This document shows positions 11,011 through 22,195 of a stretch of 64,000 nucleotides of DNA, piece by piece. Location of the stretch: the NCBI GenBank assembly GCA_032622095.1, contig CP136065.1, positions 209,788,151 to 209,852,150 of the forward strand. Direction: 5' to 3'. A model generated the notes under the pieces. That model was not told the origin of the DNA and searched no databases. It saw only the letters and a program-made list of their open reading frames with translations. The position numbers and the translations under genes are program-made. How positions within the stretch are numbered: the stretch's first letter is position 1; the number at the start of each line of letters is the position of its first letter. Source of the DNA: Siphonodentalium dalli (taxonomy: Eukaryota; Mollusca; Scaphopoda; Gadilida; Siphonodentaliidae).

Positions 11011-12484
11011 GTAAACCAGCGTAAACAAATTTAACAATCATTTTCTCAAGTGTCGTTTTGGTAAAAATATCGCACTCTCGACGGGGAGATCTGATCCGAA
11101 CAATAGCTAAGATGTATTTAAATAAAATTATTGAGAGAATTTGACAGATTATGGTGCATTTTGAGAGAAAAGAGTGGAGAAAACGTTTGCTTCAAACACG
11201 CGAATTCAGCCAAGTACATTTGCAGACGAGCGCTGTCACTGTCAGAATCAGATTGACAACACATTGAACAAATGCAGGCTTTAAACTCACCTTTTTGGGA
11301 GGTAAATCCAATAAATTAGATATCAATACAATCCTTCCTAAGCACATTCAAAGATATCCCGCAAGTTTTTAATATCTTAGGACACAGAAACAGTCAAAAT
11401 GAATGAATTTAAATCAGTTTCCGAGACGAAGCGAGACTTGTATGTGTACGATTTTTATTTTGAGGCGCCTTGTTTACGATGACGTCATTTGCGTTGCTTC
11501 CCAACCTTCACCCTTTCCACTCCCAACGACATTTCAATTGGTTGAAATTAAAAAGTTCTCAAGTTTCCGCTCAACCTGAATCTAGTTACTCAATTGGTAG
11601 AAATACTTTATTAGTAATTCTTAGTTTTATAAGTTATAACTCTAATTTTATTCACGATACGAGCTCAACATCATAATATGTCACTGTTTATGGCGGTGTT
11701 ATCCAAACGTGTGCTTTGATAATGATTATAATTTTATTTTGCGATCAAACGTCAGTGCAGCACAGCAGAAACGCATAGGCACTAGTTCAATTCAGCAGAA
11801 ACGCATGAGTCCTACGATTATAGACACCCACTGGACGCGCTTCGCGCGTCGGTCAGTGGGTGAAAAAATCAACATCCATTACTTATATTTACACTCAACC
11901 GAATCAACTGGCAGATTAAACGAGTTTTAAGTGCCCATTTCCAACGTTATTATCGTGGCTCGGTGCAAGTTGCATCTACACAAACAATGGATGCAAGTTG
12001 GGATCAGCACGCGACGTCATGTGACGTAATATCGACAAACCAACGTCCTGCATTCATGTTCCACAGTCGAATGCATCTGTGAGTGTAAATATATGAATGT
12101 TGTTTCTCAGAGTTATTTTGACCATGGCCATACTTTTGACACTTTAAACACCGAAAATGGAATGGTACAAATGTAGTGGCATGTATCCAACAGTCAAATC
12201 GGGTGGGCGTTGATGCCGATTGAAGGTCAGAACATACATATAGCTTTTTAACAATACTTTCTTATCGTCAAATATTTTGACATTCTATGAATATTTGTGA
12301 CTCCCTGTGTGCCCAGCTCAACCAATATATCACGCCCAATCCAACCTATATATCGCCGGTTGAACACAGCCCTGTTTTTATGCAATGTGTTTGTAAGGAG
12401 TAACCAACAATGTTATTTATGAAAGAGATGCCAACTTATTTAACCGTTTCATGACGGGATGTGCCCTGGTGCATCATTAAATAT
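11011..12484. other. No gene recognised; small GC-rich hairpin
   Basis: No supported coding exon. At 11827-11863 CCCACTGGACGCGC and GCGCGTCGGTCAGTGGG flank a three-base loop, a compact imperfect hairpin. AT-rich elsewhere. Confidence 0.4.
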
Positions 12485-12655
12485 CTTGTGCCAGTACATT
12501 CTCTTATATATGCGAGTCTCCAATATGGAGCCCCGCACATATAAGATAATGCACTGTCTTACAATGTCTAGGTAAATATTGTTAGGCCAATGTATTATCT
12601 TATATATGCGAGGCTGCCTAGTAGACTCACATATATAAGAGAATGCTCAGGGTTT
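12485..12655. mobile_element. Degenerate MITE-1/MITE-2 hairpin pair
   Basis: Two diverged copies of the 67 bp hairpin (TACATTCTCTTATATATGCG ... and AATGTATTATCTTATATATG ...) lie about 100 bp apart in inverted orientation. Loop and arms carry substitutions, and the outer TIRs of either family are missing. An old, eroded copy. Confidence 0.7.
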
Positions 12656-13590
12656 TCGCAAAACATCAGGAAGCTCCCGTCATAGAAGGGTTAAGAGCAT
12701 CAGACTCTGCTTTCATTGAACATTCAACCAGGAGAGAGCCACTTAATGTTCCAGTCCTGATTGGCTTAACATATTTCAATTATCAACCTATACTTTTAGT
12801 GTTTTTTCAATAACAAACCCACCACGTTTATTTACATTTGATCAAAGTTAAAAGGGGTACTGTACGCCATTTTCAATAAATTCCCGGTGATAACAACGAT
12901 CTAATATCGATAATACATGTATATGGGACTAGTATGAATGCAATATAACATTTATTTGATACATTTGTATGAAAACTGTCCAAACATTATTGGTATTTTC
13001 GCATTCCGGCTAATCTGCGATTCGTAACATTACTTTGTACTCAGCAGACTTTCAAATAATGGAAATACGGTTACCTTATTCTACGACTCAGAGACTATAG
13101 AATCAACAACAACATGTGTGTACAGTATCCCTTTAAGAAGCAAGTGCTGATGATATACATCAGCATCATTTGGACTTACTCAATCGTCAGAACTACGTTC
13201 AAAATGTTACTTTAGTTTGAGTTGCCACATTCAAATACATAATCGTCAACGAGCCCATTAGCCGCCTCGGACTACCCTACCCAGTAAACATGCCTGTAAT
13301 GGTCATCGATGACAAACTATGGGTAACTGTCAGCACTACCGGCAATGCATGGTTGCAAGCCAATTAATGGCCCATATATGGACTATGATTATCATAGTGT
13401 TACCACCCAATTTACAATGACGCTACGGGTAGTAAATCTACGGCGATCACGATCATCACCACAGTGAAATAACCCATAGTTAATTTAACGTGTTGTGTGT
13501 GGTAAACATATGGTAGTCACCATCATACAAGAGTAGTCAGCATGGAGGCATGGTAATACCATAGTTATTTACAACTGTTTCATCTCGTGT
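12656..13590. other. No feature recognised
   Basis: AT-rich sequence without a sustained frame; several CATGTA-type words; nothing further supported. Confidence 0.4.
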
Positions 13591-13850
13591 TGGCCCGGGG
13601 TAGAATAGGCCTACCGCCCCACTGCGAGGGGTATGAATCCCCTAATGTGGCACCCTGTTTGCCGTGGGTGGATTCCGTGAGGTGTGGTGTAAGAGTCATG
13701 TAGGTACTAGGGCGGCCATATCACATGAGGATTAGACCTGTGGATACGGCTTAGCTCATGGTTCTCTCTGGTCCTACATCTCTTCAAGGTGGGTGGTTGA
13801 GTTGACCCGGCTCAATAAATCGGCTAGTCACACCTCCCCACAGTGTTTTA
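13591..13850 (+). mobile_element. Probable tRNA-derived SINE
   Basis: A GC-rich island in AT-rich surroundings carries RNA polymerase III-like promoter boxes at tRNA spacing. An A-box-like GGGGTAGAATAGGC starts at about 13597 and a B-box-like GGGTATGAATCCC lies at 13629-13641, about 30 bp apart. A non-tRNA body follows (GTGGATTCCGTGAGG, CATGAGGATTAGACC, GGTGGGTGG, GACCCGGCTCAATAAATCGG). The tRNA fold is not intact, so a functional tRNA gene is unlikely. No A-rich tail or target duplication was fixed and no second copy is in the window. The family is unnamed. Confidence 0.55.
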
Positions 13851-15876
13851 GATTACATTCCTGCCATGTGTTCTATTTTGTTTCTGGTGTCTAGTTGTGC
13901 GTTTTGTTTTTCATGTATGTTGTTTCTTCCGTTTCATGTCTCTTTGCATTTCGTCTTCTGTGCATTCGGAAAAAAACAGCTTTGCGCTCGCAAAATAAAA
14001 TTTCGATGTTGCATAAAAGAGCACTCGAGCTCCTCTTCTGGATCCAAACTGGGCAACTCCGTGGCACCTCTCATGACAAAGTATTCAACCTCAAACCAAG
14101 CTTCGATTCAACATCTTTCACCTCATCCACCGACGACATGCCATAAAGAAAGAAAACAAAGACGTTCATGGTCCGCGCTGAACAGAAATTTACTTTTACG
14201 AATAATTTGCAAAATGAAATTTATTTTTGCAAAATTCATTTAGAATTTGCCAAATGCTACCCCTGGTAGTATCATTTCCTGCAACCTTGAGTTTTATGTT
14301 TCGACACTCGCGGTTGGAACGACTTTTGATATTGATAGGAAAGCAGTTAGTTAATAATTATACACGCATCCTTATTTTGGTTTATCATACAATAATAAAC
14401 AAATTACCGAACAATAACATGATAGAAGGGTTGATTCATCAGAAGGGCACACCACAAGAGGATTAGCTATGTAAACACCATTGATTGATTGACCAATATA
14501 TTTTCGACTTTCTTGAGGAATTAAAAATTGACTTGCTTAAACTTTTGCCAAATAAAAATATTTTTTGCCAAATGTTAATTATTTTTGCCATTAGCAAATT
14601 TGGCAATTGGCAGCGCGAAACCTGAAGACATGCATTGGTGTCAGGACAAGCTCCGCTCAGACCAAGATCGTCCTGGTGCCGATTCTTTTTCTCTCTCGAC
14701 AGCTGCTCATTGGCTGAAATAGTATGAGAGTCAGAACAAAGGGACTGTGGTGTTATTCAATTTAAGGGGGAGACGCACGTTTTGCATAAATACAGCCAAT
14801 AATGGCAAGAGATTTTCAACAAAGGATTTCTCTGGTTCTATCATCAAGTCATTGTATATATAATCTGACGAATTATTAAGAGACGTCAAAAACAATGGAT
14901 TTTAATTCATTTGAGAGGTATGAAAATATTATTTTATTTGCTGTCCCTTGAGATCAGGCTTCATTTGTATCATAATGTTGAGTTAGATTTTTAATTGCAT
15001 AATATAGCATCATAGCCCCCCATATATTATAATGAACAATAAAGCAGTAACAAATATTCCAGCCCATTGAAAACAAATGTTGATATATAGTGTGGTCCAC
15101 TCAAGCAGGGGGTAATCAACTGGAATTAGGTCACATTGCTAAGAGATATGGTGGTCAGCTTTAACTTGGTTATGAACCCATGAACCACAACTCATGACAG
15201 CCCATTTTTCATTAATCATCAGGCATCACATGAACATTCTCAAATATTGAAAATATTATTTACGAGAAGTTGCCTTTCTTTAAAATAATCATTAACTTTC
15301 ATAAATCAAGAATAATTAAGTCTCCTCTCATGATGTTGAGATATGATATCATGGATACATGAACTGCACTTTTGAAAAAAAATAATATATATTTTACAGA
15401 AGTTCTTGGTACCTGAAAACAATGAAATTTTAAATATTGTCCATGCCATAAAAGTAAAACCAATGAGGTTATAATATCCAACGGGTCCATGGTTCTTAAA
15501 TATCGTGTCATAATAATCGATTGTACCAAATTTCACAAAGAAAATCCTGACAATTTTCAGAAAATTAATTTTAAAATACCAGGAAATTTTGGCAAAACAT
15601 GCGTCTGACACTTAACCAGAGAAATATAATTTCTTGGCCTTTTTCTGTCTTAATCACCAGGTCGATATGACATTTCATTCATCCATAGTAACCCGAAATG
15701 TGTACTTTCGTGGCAGATGGGGTGACCTGACTTGATGTCTTAACATTACACTCGATATCCTAATATAGAGCAAAATCAATGAGTTATCCTTGTAAAAACG
15801 TTGCATCAATGATGAGTGAGCAGTATTTTAAGTGTTTTATTTGTTTCCTCGAGTGCACTGCACCTGCCCGCGTAAA
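13851..15876. other. No gene confirmed; AT-rich
   Basis: Short frames near 13866-14460 overlap in several phases and look like chance. TTTGCCAAAT-type words near 14250 and 14540-14620 hint that an insertion split one tract. Nothing else is supported. Confidence 0.35.
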
Positions 15877-16018
15877 CATGTTTTCCCTCACGAACACGTT
15901 TTCCGTCACTCATGTTTGACCAATGGGATTCCTCATACATGTGTACCTGACGTGATTGACCAATAGGATTCCTCGTACATGTGTACCTGACGTTGTGGTA
16001 TGGACGGAATATATAAAA
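15877..16018 (+). promoter_or_regulatory. TATA promoter with two doubled upstream modules
   Basis: A perfect TATA box, TATATAAAA, lies at 16010-16018, about 37 bp before the ATG at 16055. Directly upstream is an exact-period 40 bp duplication (15916-15955 and 15956-15995). Each unit holds GACCAAT (CCAAT box), ATTCCTC, ACATGTGTACC and TGACGT (CRE/bZIP half-site), with few differences between copies. Further up, an 18 bp module, roughly CATGTTTTCCCTCACGAA, is also doubled (about 15877-15912). Repeated boxes at fixed distance from a TATA box suggest strongly regulated transcription of the following exon. Confidence 0.65.
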
Positions 16019-16054
16019 TGGCAGGGACAGAGAATCGCGTGACAAACAGCAATC

Positions 16055-16133
16055 ATGAACTATCTACCAATCATGCTCGTGTCTCTCTGCTTTGTTTTAG
16101 CAGATTCCACAACTATCCGCCGGGCAGAACCAG
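16055..16133 (+). CDS. First exon of a putative small secreted protein (signal peptide)
   Basis: From ATG 16055 the frame encodes 26 residues. It begins MNYLPIMLVSLCFVLA, a textbook short signal peptide with probable cleavage after Ala16, and continues DSTTIRRAEP with a dibasic RR suited to propeptide processing. The exon ends at CAG|GTAAGT, a consensus splice donor, after one base of the next codon (phase 1). A TATA promoter precedes it at the expected distance. I infer a secreted peptide or small-protein precursor. Family unknown. The acceptor at 22878 has matching phase and is the best downstream exon I see, which would make the intron about 6.7 kb, filled with MITEs and tandem repeats. 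Nearer exons could have been missed. Confidence 0.65.
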
Positions 16134-16357
16134 GTAAGTTCATCATTATATAATATGTACGCATGTAACCTATACATCTGCATGTAGCTCGGCTAAAATG
16201 TGACGATCCTAATGGTGCGTTCATACATTGGTAATGTTGCACGGTATTGTGGTTTGCAGGAATTTCGTCGAAGAAAACGATATGGCGCCAGACTATAAAC
16301 TGAAACAAGCATATACAATGCATCTGTACCACAGCTAACTACATGCGAAGTAAAAAA

Positions 16358-16770
16358 TGTGACCCGCCATATCAAATCCAGTCGTAAGTCGGGATTTTTT
16401 TTACCCTGTGCCATTGCATTCTCGTATATATGCGAGTCGACCATAGGTCGCCTCGCATATATAATAGAATGCATTGGCCTAACAATGTTTTATCTTTTTT
16501 TTAAATAAATGTTTCTTACAATTTTTAGGACATAAAATAAAAAACATCCATTACCCTGCAGGGAGCCTCACACATATATAGAAGCATATAGAAGAGTGTC
16601 GTCTGCTCATCTTTGTCTGGGGCTCTGTATGGGTGAAATTATAAAATTGTTAAAGAATACAAGAAAAACATTAAAATTTGTAAAAAAAATGTTAGGCCAA
16701 TGCATTCTCTTATATATGCGAGGCGACCTATGATCCCGACTTACGACTGGATTTGATATGGCGGGTCACA
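16358..16770. mobile_element. MITE-1 copy b (internally deleted)
   Basis: Same ends as the 7214 copy (TGTGACCCGCCAT ... ATGGCGGGTCACA). The first hairpin is complete, but the second is cut after GCGAGGCGACCTATG, so about 50 bp are missing before ATCCCGACTTACGACTGG. The right flank is TA but the left flank reads AA, so the target duplication has mutated. It sits in the putative first intron. Confidence 0.85.
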
Positions 16771-17187
16771 TATATTTAATACCACCTGTAGCGATGCTAC
16801 CTGTACTTTGCCTGTAAATAGCACACAATTATATCCCAAGAATAAACCATACAGTTGTTTGAAGGCAAATACCAGTAGCACCGTTACAAATGGAACTACA
16901 TAAATCTTACTTCTAATCTCGTTCGCTTTGGTAAAGATGCATGTTATGTGCACGTTTCCGTTCATGTCCTGGCACCATGTGGTTTTCTATTGCAAAATGC
17001 CTTCAAAACAAACCGTACAAACTTGCCAGCATATGAACTAGCGCTATAAAGGCGACTGACGCTATACACAGTTGTGCTGTATTGGTCACAGTAATCGGTT
17101 TCTAATAACAAAGGTATCCCTGTTTAGAAAAGTGCGATAAAAGCAAATTGTTATTTCAAATTGTAAATCAAGTTGGATATTTTTGAT

Positions 17188-17247
17188 GAAACATGCATTC
17201 AGTTTGGCCAAGAACTGCTAGCTTTAGTTCTAAATTCAAACAGCTTT
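17188..17247 (+). repeat. 60 bp direct repeat, upstream copy, flanking MITE-2
   Basis: ACATGCATTCAGTTTGGCC, AAGAACTGCTAGCTTTAG and TTCTAAATTCAAACAGCTTT recur in order at about 17645-17705, one base shorter. The two copies bracket the element 17250-17642 exactly. This is far longer than the 4 bp TTAA duplication expected from its transposition. Confidence 0.85.
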
Positions 17248-17249
17248 AA

Positions 17250-17642
17250 CCCTTTACCCAACAAACCGGCCAAAACCGGCCAAATAAAGCTTCAACAGCC
17301 TAAAATATCTTCGGTCTGTCTCAATAGAACCATACAAATATGGATATCATTGGAATCGGCTCCTTGACCACATTGTGATAGTTACAGTTATGCACTGTGC
17401 CAATGCATTATCTTATATATGCGAGTCGACCATAGGTCGCCTCGCATATATAAGAGAATGCACTGGCCTAAACAAAATCTTTTTTTAACACTTTTTTACC
17501 ATTTTTTCTTACATTCTTTAACAATTTTATAATTTTTAATGTGTTAAGCCAATGCATTCTCTTATATATGCGAGGCGACCTATGGTCGACTCGCATATAT
17601 AAGAGAATGCATTGGCACAGGGCCGTTCTGTTGGGTAAAGGG
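17250..17642. mobile_element. MITE-2 copy a (TTAA-flanked, piggyBac-like ends)
   Basis: Ends are CCCTTTACCCAACA ... TGTTGGGTAAAGGG with TTAA on both sides (17246-17249 and 17643-17646), the insertion hallmark of piggyBac-type transposons. The left part carries AAACCGGCCAAAACCGGCC and AGCTTCAACAGCC text. The rest holds two inverted copies of the same 67 bp hairpin as MITE-1, plus a core sharing TTCTTTAACAATTTTATAAT with MITE-1. No transposase is present. Confidence 0.85.
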
Positions 17643-17709
17643 TTAAACATGCATTCAGTTTGGCCAAGAACTGCTAGCTTTAGTTCTAAATTCAACAGCT
17701 TTAACTGCT

Positions 17710-18551
17710 GACGATTGCACACATTTTCGTCACGCAGCTAGAGAAGTCCGTTCGATCACAAACTGTGTTCAAGCTCCAATTCTCGAATCTTCAGCTCAAC
17801 GGGCTGAATTTTCTCCCAAATGAACCAAAAAGTTAAATATATATTTATATATATATATAAATGTAGCGTGAACAAATCCTGTTTATTGCGCGATTTTATA
17901 AACATGTGTGTCTTTGTGACAATTTCCATAATCTGTGTACCTTAATAACTATACACAAGACACGTTTCAAATTCAGTATTAGTGGTGAACTGGTCTTTAT
18001 CCCATGTATTTGTTTTGTGGTTTACTGTTACCCAGGTACGCTGAGACTGGTATTTTGTTACCCAGGTTCGCTTAAACTGGTATTTTGATACCCATGCTCG
18101 CTGCAACTGGTATTTTGTTATACCCAGGATGTGAAAATCTCATCTTGAGTGTAGTCGTTTGGTTCAATCAATTTGAACAATGATTGACATCGCTATGGAA
18201 ACCAATGGCAAAATAATATAGTATTGTCGCAAATTGATTGAACGAACCGACAATATAGTCAAACAACACCAACTACATGTAGACGAGATTTGCCCACCTG
18301 CAACCTGCATCACAAAATACCAGTTTCAGCAAACCTGGGCAACAAGATGCCTGTTTTCGGACCTGTGTTACTGAATATTCCGAACCATATATTGGAGTAA
18401 CAATAAATGCAGCAGTAGTGAACATTTATCTCCTCAGCTGTCACTCCAATTGCTTGCTAAATTTAATTATAAATTGCCGGCCAAATTATTAGCTCCGTCG
18501 GTTACCAAAATGATTTACACGTGACTGAAACAAACAAATATTAGAATAACT
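17710..18551. other. No gene; short repeated phrase
   Basis: A phrase like ACCCAGGTTCGCTTAAACTGGTATTTTG, shortened in places, recurs about three times at 18030-18125, and inverted near 18305-18345 (CAAAATACCAGTTTCAGC). The latter makes a loose inverted repeat of about 300 bp span. Confidence 0.45.
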
Positions 18552-18821
18552 ATGGCAGAAATCGAAACATTTCTGGTACATTTCGGTTTTGCCCTAATAC
18601 CAGTTCTGATAGTAATGTACCGGCTGAACGGTTGGTCAGAGGGTAACACCAAACTGCAAGCAGCGTCACCTCCGGAAGTACTCCAAAAAACACTGACAGA
18701 GTGCGGGGTAATATTCCACGCATACACGCATATTTCTGTATTTTTAGACTTGGAAATTCCAGTAAAAAGTTCTTATATGTCAGTTGTTTTTGTTCAGAAA
18801 AAATATTCTACCCATGTGTAA
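18552..18821 (+). CDS. Possible first exon of a membrane protein
   Basis: ATG 18552 has a favourable context (ACTATGG). The first 30 residues contain one hydrophobic segment, FLVHFGFALIPVLIVMYRL, followed by a polar region with PPEVLQKTLTECG. Possible splice donors fall after the CAGAGG near 18642 and the TGCGGG near 18706 (GTAACA, GTAATA). Beyond these the frame becomes AT-rich and less protein-like before its stop at 18819. No family is recognised, no TATA box is seen and no partner exon was located. A chance frame remains possible. Confidence 0.3.
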   Translation: MAEIETFLVHFGFALIPVLIVMYRLNGWSEGNTKLQAASPPEVLQKTLTECGVIFHAYTHISVFLDLEIPVKSSYMSVVFVQKKYSTHV

Positions 18822-19760
18822 ACGAATAATGGGGTTACAAATATTTTCTCGTGATGATCAACTCAGCAATGTATTTGTAACCCCAGTAACCCGGTTACAG
18901 ACCTTGTTCTTATACCAATCATAAATATCGCTTCAAATGCATGTTATTGTCATGTTAGTACTCTGTGTTGTGTAAACAAACGACATGTTATTTAAACAAA
19001 CAATATGTAAAGAGTAAGCGATAAGCCGCGAAGACCCCACTAATGTGATATTTGGTTACAAAAGTGTCATGGTCATTACTGTAGAATTTGGAAATATATT
19101 AATCTGCGCCTATTTTTTGTCATATATATTTTCAAATTATCAACACCGACGGGAGATTTTTTGTCATCACTTGATTTAAACAATATTTATTTGCCCCAAT
19201 TAATATTACATTTATGATTAACAACATTTTGATGATGGACTCGTAGAGATAGAAAAGGGGAAGAGGATCTAGAAGCAAGCAGATATCTGCTTTTGTTGAG
19301 CTATCTCCTCAGAGAAGTAGAAATATTGTAGAAATGAAGAAAGCGTGAATGGCAAGTAGCCGAGTTCGAGAAACAATAGGTTTATGAAATGATGGTATAT
19401 TAATATTATGATGTACAGACGAGTATGTGTTGAAAGGATAAGTAAGCGTATGGAGGTAATAAGGAGAGGGGGTATATTCACGAGGAATACGAGACAGAGA
19501 CAGGTAGAGCAATAGAGATAGAGAGTGGGTATGTGAAAGAAAAGTCGGTACCACTGTTGTGAAAATTTTGAAACTAACTTATTAAACGAACTATTTTAAA
19601 ATGAGTTATTTTGAAACTAAATATGGGAACTCAATGTGGGAACTCCGTGGAATATCGGTGCTATGCCGTTGAATTGTTTGTCATCACTGCACCTTTTATA
19701 ACTCTTTTGAGAACTGAATCTGACTAGGGGAGTAAAAATCTCATAGAGTTAGGAATAAAA
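18822..19760. other. No feature recognised
   Basis: AT-rich; purine-rich stretch around 19250-19530 gives open minus-strand frames of low-complexity composition that I do not regard as genes. Confidence 0.4.
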
Positions 19761-20018
19761 AACCGGCTTATGGTATAGTAGTCGATCGAGAGTGGCGAGT
19801 GAGATAACTCAAATCGGCTTATGGTATAGTGGTCGATCGAGAGTGCCGAGTGAGATAACTCAAATCGGCTTATGGTATAGTGGTCGATCGAGAGTGGCGA
19901 GTGAGATAACTCAAATCGGCTTATGGTATAGTGGTCGATCGAGCGTGGCGAGTGAGATAACACAAATCGGCTTATGGTATAGTTGTCGATCGAGAGTGGC
20001 GAGTGAGATAACTCAAAG
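19761..20018 (+). repeat. 51 bp minisatellite, five copies
   Basis: The unit TCGGCTTATGGTATAGTGGT + CGATCGAGAGTGGCGAGTGA + GATAACTCAAA repeats at exactly 51 bp with few changes. Because 51 is a multiple of three and the unit lacks stops in one frame per strand, both strands appear open. That is a by-product of the period, not evidence of coding. Confidence 0.95.
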
Positions 20019-20282
20019 GGTATAAGTTCATGCACTGGCAAGTTTACACGGCATTTTGTTCAGGAATTGTCTCATAGAAAACCCGATGGTGCCATAGTAT
20101 GAACGGAAACATACATATAAAATGTATATTTATCAAAGCTATATAATGACATGAGAAATAAAATATCGGTAGTTCCACATGTAAGGTGATACTAACACAT
20201 TACCTTAAAATACATGTATGATTGATTCTTGCAATATAATTGCATGCTATTAACAGGCAAATTTCGATAGCATCGCCAGTAG

Positions 20283-20648
20283 CAGGGGGGGGGTCGGAAA
20301 AAATTTGCAACATATAGGGCCTAGGGGGTGGGTCCCCCGCGGCCGGACCATTTTTTAAAAAATCCACTTTTTGTCATTGTTTTCACCGATACAAGAAATT
20401 TGAGTTTTGCTATGTCTTCAGTGGCCACTTAAGAACATAATAGGTATAAGTTACTGGTTTTATTTGCTTTGAAACTCATTATTTCTGTTTTCATTTTAGT
20501 GGGCGTGGCACCTAAAAATGGAAAAAATTTGCAAAAATAAATTTCAAATATTTTTTTTCCATTCTTTTTGTTTTTTTGTGTAGTCCAAGGGTAACTAAGG
20601 CCATTTTCAGCGTGATATGTTTTTACTTTTGACCGACCCCCCCCCCCT
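20283..20648. mobile_element. hAT-like MITE with poly-G terminal repeats
   Basis: The left end is CAGGGGGGGGGTCGG and the right end CCGACCCCCC...CCT. An 8 bp direct repeat GCCAGTAG flanks it (20275-20282 and 20649-20656). An 8 bp duplication with CAGGGG-type ends is what hAT transposons leave. The 366 bp interior is AT-rich and non-coding (AAAATTTGCAA, TGGGCGTGGCACC). The G/C runs differ in length by a few bases, as expected of homopolymers. Confidence 0.75.
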
Positions 20649-20747
20649 GCCAGTAGTGCAAGTTCTTATTGAGTTAGCTGTGGTATACAAATGCATTGTA
20701 TAAGCATTTTGGAATTCGGTTTCTGGCATATTACAGCTTTCTATATA

Positions 20748-21206
20748 TGTGACCCGCCATATCAAATCCAGTCGGAAGTCGGGATATTTTTACCCTGTGC
20801 CAATGCATTCTCTTATATATGCGAGTCGACCATAGGTCGCCTCGCATATATAAGAGAATGCATTGGCCTAACAATTTTTTATCATTTTTTTAAAATAAAT
20901 GTTTCTTACAATTTTTAGGACATAAAATAAAAAACATCCATTACCCTGCAGGAAGCCCCACACATATATAGAAGCATATAGAAGAGTGTCGTCTTCTCAT
21001 GTTTGTCTGGGGCTCTGTGTGGGTGAAATTATAAAATTGTTAAAGAATACAAGAACAAATTATTAAAATTGTAAAAAATTGTTAGGCCAATGCATTCTCT
21101 TATATATGCGAGGAGACCTATGGTCGACTCGTATATATAAGAGAATGCATTGGCACAGGGTAAAAAAAATCCCGACTTACGACTGGATTTGATATGGCGG
21201 GTCACA
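20748..21206. mobile_element. MITE-1 copy c (complete)
   Basis: Complete copy with TGTGACCCGCCAT...ATGGCGGGTCACA ends, TA on both flanks, both hairpins, and the core phrase CACACATATATAGAAGCATA shared with the 16358 copy (the 7214 copy carries the core inverted). It is the best template for the family in this window. Confidence 0.9.
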
Positions 21207-21269
21207 TATACCGAAATGCCTGCAAAAGAATGCCTGGTAAATTTGCAAGTGTATGAGCGTATACCTTAA

Positions 21270-21440
21270 CCCTTTACCCAACAGAAGGGCCCTGTGTCAA
21301 TGCATTATCTTATACAATGTGGTCAATGAGCCGGTTCCAATGATATCCATATTTGTATGGTTCTATTGAGACAGACCGAAGATATTTTAGGCTGTTGAAG
21401 CTTTATTTGGCCGGTTTTGGCCGGTTTGTTGGGTAAAGGG
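21270..21440. mobile_element. MITE-2 copy b (internal deletion, inverted)
   Basis: TTAA-flanked (21266-21269, 21441-21444) with ends CCCTTTACCCAACA and TGTTGGGTAAAGGG. Only a stub of one hairpin remains (CAATGCATTATCTTATA), and the CCGGTTTTGGCCGG side is complete. The deletion removed both hairpins and the core, leaving 171 bp. Confidence 0.85.
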
Positions 21441-21444
21441 TTAA

Positions 21445-22190
21445 TGGGTAGTTTGAGGTCACACACAGCGATTGATTCGAACGATATGAAGATTCCGGCT
21501 AATTTTATTTCAGAAAACATGGTTTTAAATCTTCGGTTGAAAAGATATATAGCATGTATTATAAAACCCTTTAAAACCCAGCTCCTTTGTTTTACCTCGA
21601 CTTTCTATTTTTCCGAATGAAGCATGGACAACGAACTCACACGGTGTCCTCTATTCGAGAAATAGTTCACTTCTAACGCCCGCCAACAATAACAAACATC
21701 TGCATAGTGCCTATAAACCCCAGGTAATACAATTCGTTGTCAGAATAGGCAGCATGTTAATTTTCATACCAGTTGTATCTATCGAATTCAAACATAACAC
21801 GTCATCATAATAGAGCTGCGCCGAACGATATTACTTTGACAATTCGCAAGACAAAACTATCCCAAAATGCATTCGTGTCCAAGATACAGATAATTGCGTC
21901 GACAGTATATATTACGTACATATACTACGTTATATTTATACAGCGAAATCAAATATTTTATAATATGTGCGTATATCGAAGGTTAATTTCGAACAAATAT
22001 GTACTGGACAGCTGTATATGCCTGGAAAATTGTTTTTTACTTAAACATATTTTATTCGTATATAAATATACAAAATTGTTACCGCGACAAAATCCACGTG
22101 CAATTGCCACTCACACAAGCCGTGTCAATGGGCGTTGTTTTGTGACTGCCAATGACTATTTTCCCCAGAGAGCATCAAACTAGAATATTA
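21445..22190. other. No gene recognised
   Basis: AT-rich. A long frame at 21773-22183 lacks protein-like composition and has no ATG at its start (TTG); considered chance. Confidence 0.4.
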
Positions 22191-22195
22191 ATAGG

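Noticed and set aside
19269-19554. Two overlapping minus-strand frames of 70-81 residues
   Set aside because: Purine-rich low-complexity DNA on the plus strand gives Ser/Leu/Tyr-rich minus-strand translations in two phases at once.
19724-20041. Open frames on both strands
   Set aside because: By-product of an exact 51 bp repeat (multiple of three) without stops; a minisatellite, not a gene.
21773-22183. 136-residue plus-strand frame
   Set aside because: It begins at TTG, is rich in Ile/Tyr/Asn as expected of random AT-rich DNA, and has no motif.
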